NCBI GenBank assembly: GCA_016873735.1
Contig: VGWD01000001.1
Location: 186,001-250,000, forward strand
Reading direction: 5' to 3'
DNA: 64,000 nt
Source: Ignavibacteria bacterium
GTDB taxonomy: Bacteria > Bacteroidota > Ignavibacteria > Kapaibacteriales > UBA961
A program made the translations under genes and the position numbers. Under the pieces are notes generated by a model. It was not told the origin of the DNA and searched no databases. It worked only from the letters and a program-made list of their open reading frames with translations. Positions 59,458 to 64,000 of this stretch are shown here, piece after piece. Position 1 is the first letter of the stretch, and each line of letters starts with the position of its first letter.

Positions 59458-61518
59458 TCAATCCATTTGCAATAAAAATGTTTGCATTGCCCCTCTATTT
59501 TTTAACATTGTCTCACCCATGGAGACGGTTGCGGGTTGTTCACCCATTTGCTTAGCGAGACTTACCAGGAAGTCATTACTTATATGAATTGCATTTGGCT
59601 TCCCCGTACTTTCTAATCTACTTGCTATATTGACAGCATCACCCCATAAGTCATAAGCAAACTTTTGTAGGCCTATCACACCTGCTATTACCGGTCCCGA
59701 GTGAATTCCTATTCTAATCTCGATATGATGTCCATTGAATGTGAATTCCTTGGTAGCTTTTACAATATCCTTTGCGAAGTTTGCCATTCGCAAAGCATGA
59801 TCTTCAACTTTTTTGGGAATACCACATACTGCCATATATGCATCACCTATTGTCTTTATCTTTTCTATACCATGTTTAGAAGCCAAAGTATCATAAATAG
59901 AAAAATATTCATCCAATTCTGATAAAAGATTGGCTGGACTATAGTTTTTTGCTATTGCTGTAAATCCGATTATATCTGAAAAGAAAATGCTGACCGATTC
60001 TTCTTCATCGGCGATACGGTGTTCTCCCTTTAACATGCGTTCTGCAATTTCATGCGGCAGTAGATTGATGAGTAGCTTTTTTTGTTCAGCCGCTGCCGCC
60101 TTCTCAATCTGATGCATTTTCTCATACTCGGCCAATCTTCTATTTCTATCAATAATTTCAGCTTGATTTCTAACCGTATTCCCTACAATTTCATCATTGA
60201 GTAAATGATACTGATCATATGCTTTATATGCGTTTTCCCAGCTGCTTAGTTCAGCATATAATCCGGACAAAGTTTTATAAATGCGCATCATATCCATCTT
60301 TTTTTGTTCTTTCGATGCCGCTTCCATAGCCTTTTGCAAATAATCGAGCGCTTTCTCTTTTTTAGGATCCGCTTCCCTGAATTCTGCAAACAATAAACCA
60401 AGATTGTAGAGAATGTTGATTCTTTGAGAGTATTGATGTTTACTTGTAAAGAAATCCAATACCTTCGTAAAATACTCGAATGCTTGTTCATATTCAGTTC
60501 TGGCTAAATGTAGTTCACCAATCGATTGATAACATGACATCATATTCACTTCATCATCTTTTTCACTGAAAATCTTCAATGCCAGGTTATAATGCAATTC
60601 CGCTTTTTCATAGTCTCTCATCATAAAATATGATGAGCCTAGATGTAGATAGCAATGTCCAACAAGACTTTCATTTCCAAGTTCATTATGTATTTTTGTT
60701 GCTTGTTCAAAATACTCATTGGCATTCTCATAATACTCAAGCGAAAATTGAATATTTCCCATATTAATAAACAGGGTGGCCATTGTGCTCTTTCGATTTA
60801 TTTTCGAACATATGTCAAGACCTTTTTGATAACTTGTCAAAGCACTTGAAAAGTCACCCAATTCTTTATACACATTCCCTGCATTATTGTAAATCGACGA
60901 TAAACTAGCTTGATTGTCTGCTTCAATACAAAATAGTTCCCCCATTCTATACTGCTTTAATGAATCTTCATAATTCCCTAGTTCAAATTTCATCATTCCA
61001 AGATAAACATAGGAGGTTCCTATATTCCCCGGATTATTAGATTTTATAAAGTGTTTCAATGAAAGTTCATATTCTTTCTCTGCCTTTTCATACTCACCTT
61101 GATTATAATACATACTCCCCAGCAAAATATAAGCCTTACCCGCAAGATCCGGAAACTGCTCAGGATCTATTAAACCAATGGCTTTCCCGATATATTGTTT
61201 CCCTTCTGTAAACTCATATTGAGATATCTTCACTGTTGCTATAGATATGAGAGTTTTACTTAGCATTTCAGAAGATATTTCGGAATCATGTACTTCAATA
61301 ATATCTTGCATTTGAACTGCAATTCTCGCCATATTCTTACTATCTGCGACTTTTTGATAAGCTTCAAAATAAAATTGGAAACATTGCATTCGCCAATCTA
61401 GATTGTGAGCATCCCAATGAGTAGTGTTTAACAATTCAGAAACTTCATCAGCCAATTGAGTGAATTTATATTCTGCGATAAGCTGTCTAAAATAGCTCTC
61501 TTTTTCTTGTATTATCAT
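59458..61518 (-). CDS. Cytosolic TPR-repeat class III adenylate/guanylate cyclase
   Basis: About eight TPRs (AYILLGSMYYNQGEYEKAEKEYELSLKHF etc.); cyclase domain SIFFSDIIGFTAIA, GIEKIKTIGDAYMAVCG, RIGIHSGPVIAGVIG, YDLWGDAVNIASRLES. Confidence 0.93.
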   Translation of the reverse strand: MIIQEKESYFRQLIAEYKFTQLADEVSELLNTTHWDAHNLDWRMQCFQFYFEAYQKVADSKNMARIAVQMQDIIEVHDSEISSEMLSKTLISIATVKISQYEFTEGKQYIGKAIGLIDPEQFPDLAGKAYILLGSMYYNQGEYEKAEKEYELSLKHFIKSNNPGNIGTSYVYLGMMKFELGNYEDSLKQYRMGELFCIEADNQASLSSIYNNAGNVYKELGDFSSALTSYQKGLDICSKINRKSTMATLFINMGNIQFSLEYYENANEYFEQATKIHNELGNESLVGHCYLHLGSSYFMMRDYEKAELHYNLALKIFSEKDDEVNMMSCYQSIGELHLARTEYEQAFEYFTKVLDFFTSKHQYSQRINILYNLGLLFAEFREADPKKEKALDYLQKAMEAASKEQKKMDMMRIYKTLSGLYAELSSWENAYKAYDQYHLLNDEIVGNTVRNQAEIIDRNRRLAEYEKMHQIEKAAAAEQKKLLINLLPHEIAERMLKGEHRIADEEESVSIFFSDIIGFTAIAKNYSPANLLSELDEYFSIYDTLASKHGIEKIKTIGDAYMAVCGIPKKVEDHALRMANFAKDIVKATKEFTFNGHHIEIRIGIHSGPVIAGVIGLQKFAYDLWGDAVNIASRLESTGKPNAIHISNDFLVSLAKQMGEQPATVSMGETMLKNRGAMQTFLLQMD

Positions 61519-61693
61519 GGAAATAGATTTAATAGTTTAGTGATTATTACTTCAAACTTTCAAACTTTATAATAGTATTAAGTATATTTTATAAATAATT
61601 GAATTTACATATTAAAAAAAATAATCACTCATTTTTTTTAGAAAAGTGATAAATCATTGTATAAATCCTTATTATCTCTATTTATCTAACATC

Positions 61694-63997
61694 TTATTTT
61701 TTTAGAATAAAATATGTATGTCCTGCGCGATGAACTACATAATAACCCATAGGAAATAGTTGCATATTTATAGTTGATGTTTTTTCTTGTAATAGAATCT
61801 TTCCTGATAAATCATAGAGCCGTACTAATTCATATTTATTGCCAGAGAACTCAAGACAACCATCAACCAACATATATGATGTGCCATCTATCTCTTTGTC
61901 TCTAATAGAAACAGTACCTTTTACAATACACATTGCTTCTTTGGTTGTATCTGCACATTGTCCATTCGAAATAATGCAACGAAATTTTTGTCCATCCCTC
62001 TTCTGATCAATTGATAAAAGCGTCAATTCTTGTGTTGATGTACCAATTATACCAGATGAATCTTGCATATCAATAAAATCCACTGTCATTAGTTCTTGCC
62101 ATCTATATGCAGCATTTAGTGCAGATGATTTTGCAAAAAATCGAGCAATTCCATTTTCCTGAACTTCTATATCTTTTGGTGATTCAATCATTGGTTTTTC
62201 AGGTTGCTTTAATATTATGGTAGATTGTGTTTTACATCCATTCGCATCTTCAATAATTACTGTATATGTTCCTTGTTTAAGGCCTCCGATTTCTCTAGTA
62301 AATTGAGTAGGAGTTGTTGACCATGAATATGTATATGGTGATTTTCCATTTGAAGGTTCTTGAACTCGAATTTTTCCGTTTTCTGCATTATAACAGGTAA
62401 TTGTATCTACTATATCAATTTGTAATGGTCCCAAATTACAGTCGAGAAATTCTTTAATAGCTTTCATTTTGTAATTTCTAAATGGTTTTGTTGGGTCATC
62501 TGTCAGGCCCCAACATCCATATCTATTATAAGCACTTGAAAGTGTAAAATGCATTGCCAATCCGCCCTGTAAATCTTTCCATCCTTCCTTGTATTGTTGT
62601 TTCATAATCTTACCCATTTCTGCTGTTCTATGAGATTGTATCAATGCTGCTAAATTTTGAGTGCTACCCCCTGAAGGAACATGTGGGCCACCCTCATATG
62701 AAGTACATCCCCCAATCAGATTCCATTGTTTTGCTTTTTGAATAAATCTTGTTCTATTAAAATTATCATTTGGATTAGTACTTTGTGAAATTATCTGCTG
62801 AATCATGCCTTGATTAATGATACTGGTATCCTTTGAATTAGGTGAGTCTGTTTGAAAATACAAGGCCGTGCTGATAGCATAGATATATGAGCTTGGTTCT
62901 CCAAATACTCTTTTGATATAGTTTAGATGATTATCACTTCTTCCTGGATACACTTGTTGCCCAGCCATTATCACTCTAACTCGTTTGTTCAATGAATTAT
63001 TACCAAATTCTCTTTCAAACCACTTTGCTATTTGTACGGTTCTTCTTGCATGATTTTCGTCAAATGTAATGCCCAGTGATTGTGCTTGAGCTGCATTATA
63101 AGGGCCATGAGTTTCTTGAGTTGGTGACCATACTTCATTACTCGACTCTACATATATGTCAATTTCAGGATTGAGAGTACTTTTTAATAATGAACATAAT
63201 TGTTGAATATACAATGAATCGGTGGACATATGAATATTTATCCATATATCTTTCTTCATAATATTTGCAAAGGTAATAATATATTCCCAGCACCATCCAT
63301 CTCTCTTTCCGTTTAAATTTACCATAGATATTTGACACGCATCACGAGATGTCTTTCTCTGCTTCCATACTTGTATTGCAGGAAATATTGGTTCTCCACC
63401 CCAAATATTTTGGACATTATAAAATCTATAACAAGAAAAATTTGCTGCTTTGCACAATGCAATATATTGATCTGTAAATATTTTATCTGTATTCAATTCA
63501 TAGCCTGGTCTCATAACTTTCAATTCTGTAATACCAGAATTCAATGAAGCAGATTGCGTCCTGCGTGTGTTTCTTATATTTAAAAAAACAAGTCCATGAT
63601 TTGAATTTGGATAGCCCCCAAGTATAATTTCAAAATATGTAGTATTGTCAAGAGAATCATAAATAACATTTTGTATGCTTGCGGATGTGCCTGTTATACG
63701 AATATCTCCTTTACCTTTAAATGAACTTTTATATATTCCACTATAATCAATTCTATATTGCTCTGGATCATCAATACTTCCACTCCATTCTGTTGCTGGC
63801 CTACCATCAAGTAATACTAAATCAAAGTCACTCATTGGCCAACCTAATGAGTCAAATTTAGATACATTGCTATATCTATTAGTATGATTAACAATATTAG
63901 TAAATGTATAATCATTTGTGATATTAACACCCAAACCAAAATCAGGTGTTGCATACACTGTCAAAACACTATATATAAATAAACACATATATAGCAT
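61694..63997 (-). CDS. Secreted putative clan GH-A-like glycosidase with SprB-like repeat and T9SS-like C-terminus (5' end at window edge)
   Basis: IDIYVESSNEVWSPTQETHGPYN (NE acid/base-like), GGCTSYEGGPHVPSGG (possible nucleophile E); ITCYNAENGKIRVQEPSNGKSPYTYSWSTTPTQFTREIGGLKQGTYTVIIEDANGCKTQ (SprB-like); C-terminal YELVRLYDLSGKILLQEKTS...MGYYVVHRAGHTYFILKK. Confidence 0.7.
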   Translation of the reverse strand: MLYMCLFIYSVLTVYATPDFGLGVNITNDYTFTNIVNHTNRYSNVSKFDSLGWPMSDFDLVLLDGRPATEWSGSIDDPEQYRIDYSGIYKSSFKGKGDIRITGTSASIQNVIYDSLDNTTYFEIILGGYPNSNHGLVFLNIRNTRRTQSASLNSGITELKVMRPGYELNTDKIFTDQYIALCKAANFSCYRFYNVQNIWGGEPIFPAIQVWKQRKTSRDACQISMVNLNGKRDGWCWEYIITFANIMKKDIWINIHMSTDSLYIQQLCSLLKSTLNPEIDIYVESSNEVWSPTQETHGPYNAAQAQSLGITFDENHARRTVQIAKWFEREFGNNSLNKRVRVIMAGQQVYPGRSDNHLNYIKRVFGEPSSYIYAISTALYFQTDSPNSKDTSIINQGMIQQIISQSTNPNDNFNRTRFIQKAKQWNLIGGCTSYEGGPHVPSGGSTQNLAALIQSHRTAEMGKIMKQQYKEGWKDLQGGLAMHFTLSSAYNRYGCWGLTDDPTKPFRNYKMKAIKEFLDCNLGPLQIDIVDTITCYNAENGKIRVQEPSNGKSPYTYSWSTTPTQFTREIGGLKQGTYTVIIEDANGCKTQSTIILKQPEKPMIESPKDIEVQENGIARFFAKSSALNAAYRWQELMTVDFIDMQDSSGIIGTSTQELTLLSIDQKRDGQKFRCIISNGQCADTTKEAMCIVKGTVSIRDKEIDGTSYMLVDGCLEFSGNKYELVRLYDLSGKILLQEKTSTINMQLFPMGYYVVHRAGHTYFILKK

Positions 63998-64000
63998 TTT

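Noticed and set aside
1-64000. tRNA, rRNA and IS elements
   Set aside because: I looked in the larger intergenic gaps for tRNA-like GGTTCGA(A/T)TCC arms and transposase ORFs and saw none; a tRNAscan run would be needed to exclude them fully.

Overview
This 64 kb window looks like a chromosomal segment from an FCB-group bacterium (Bacteroidota/Chlorobiota/Ignavibacteria-like). The inference rests on many predicted T9SS C-terminal sorting domains, a TonB receptor/DUF4249 pair, SprB-like and FG-GAP repeats, and TAnnTTTG-type promoter motifs. Housekeeping genes include a CCA-adding enzyme, purK, panC, a cysteine desulfurase, dnaJ/grpE, RNase E/G, nuoF, phoH, dsbD and pdxJ. They are interleaved with large envelope or secreted proteins. 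I saw no rRNA, convincing tRNA, CRISPR array, prophage or IS element. The observations I rate highest are: (1) an A-B-A-B array of four secreted VWA-domain paralogs (about 44.5-52.6 kb), apparently a duplicated two-gene unit with a hairpin terminator after each pair, followed by a secreted protein with an internal ~135 aa tandem duplication; (2) a DnaA-box cluster, including two perfect TTATCCACA sites, in the ~300 bp divergent intergenic region at 18.5-18.8 kb, a candidate oriC or DnaA-regulated site; (3) a minus-strand envelope cluster (11.2-18.1 kb) encoding a GldM-like single-TM protein, two outer-membrane proteins and a VWA-OmpA fusion, followed by a tyrosine recombinase-like protein with substituted catalytic residues; (4) a methyltransferase pseudogene with an in-frame TGA and a frameshift; (5) a REP-like inverted/tandem repeat at about 55.34-55.40 kb; and (6) a probable clan GH-A-like glycosidase with SprB and T9SS domains in an AT-rich segment at the right edge. 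All calls come from reading the sequence and the supplied ORFs by eye; no searches were run.
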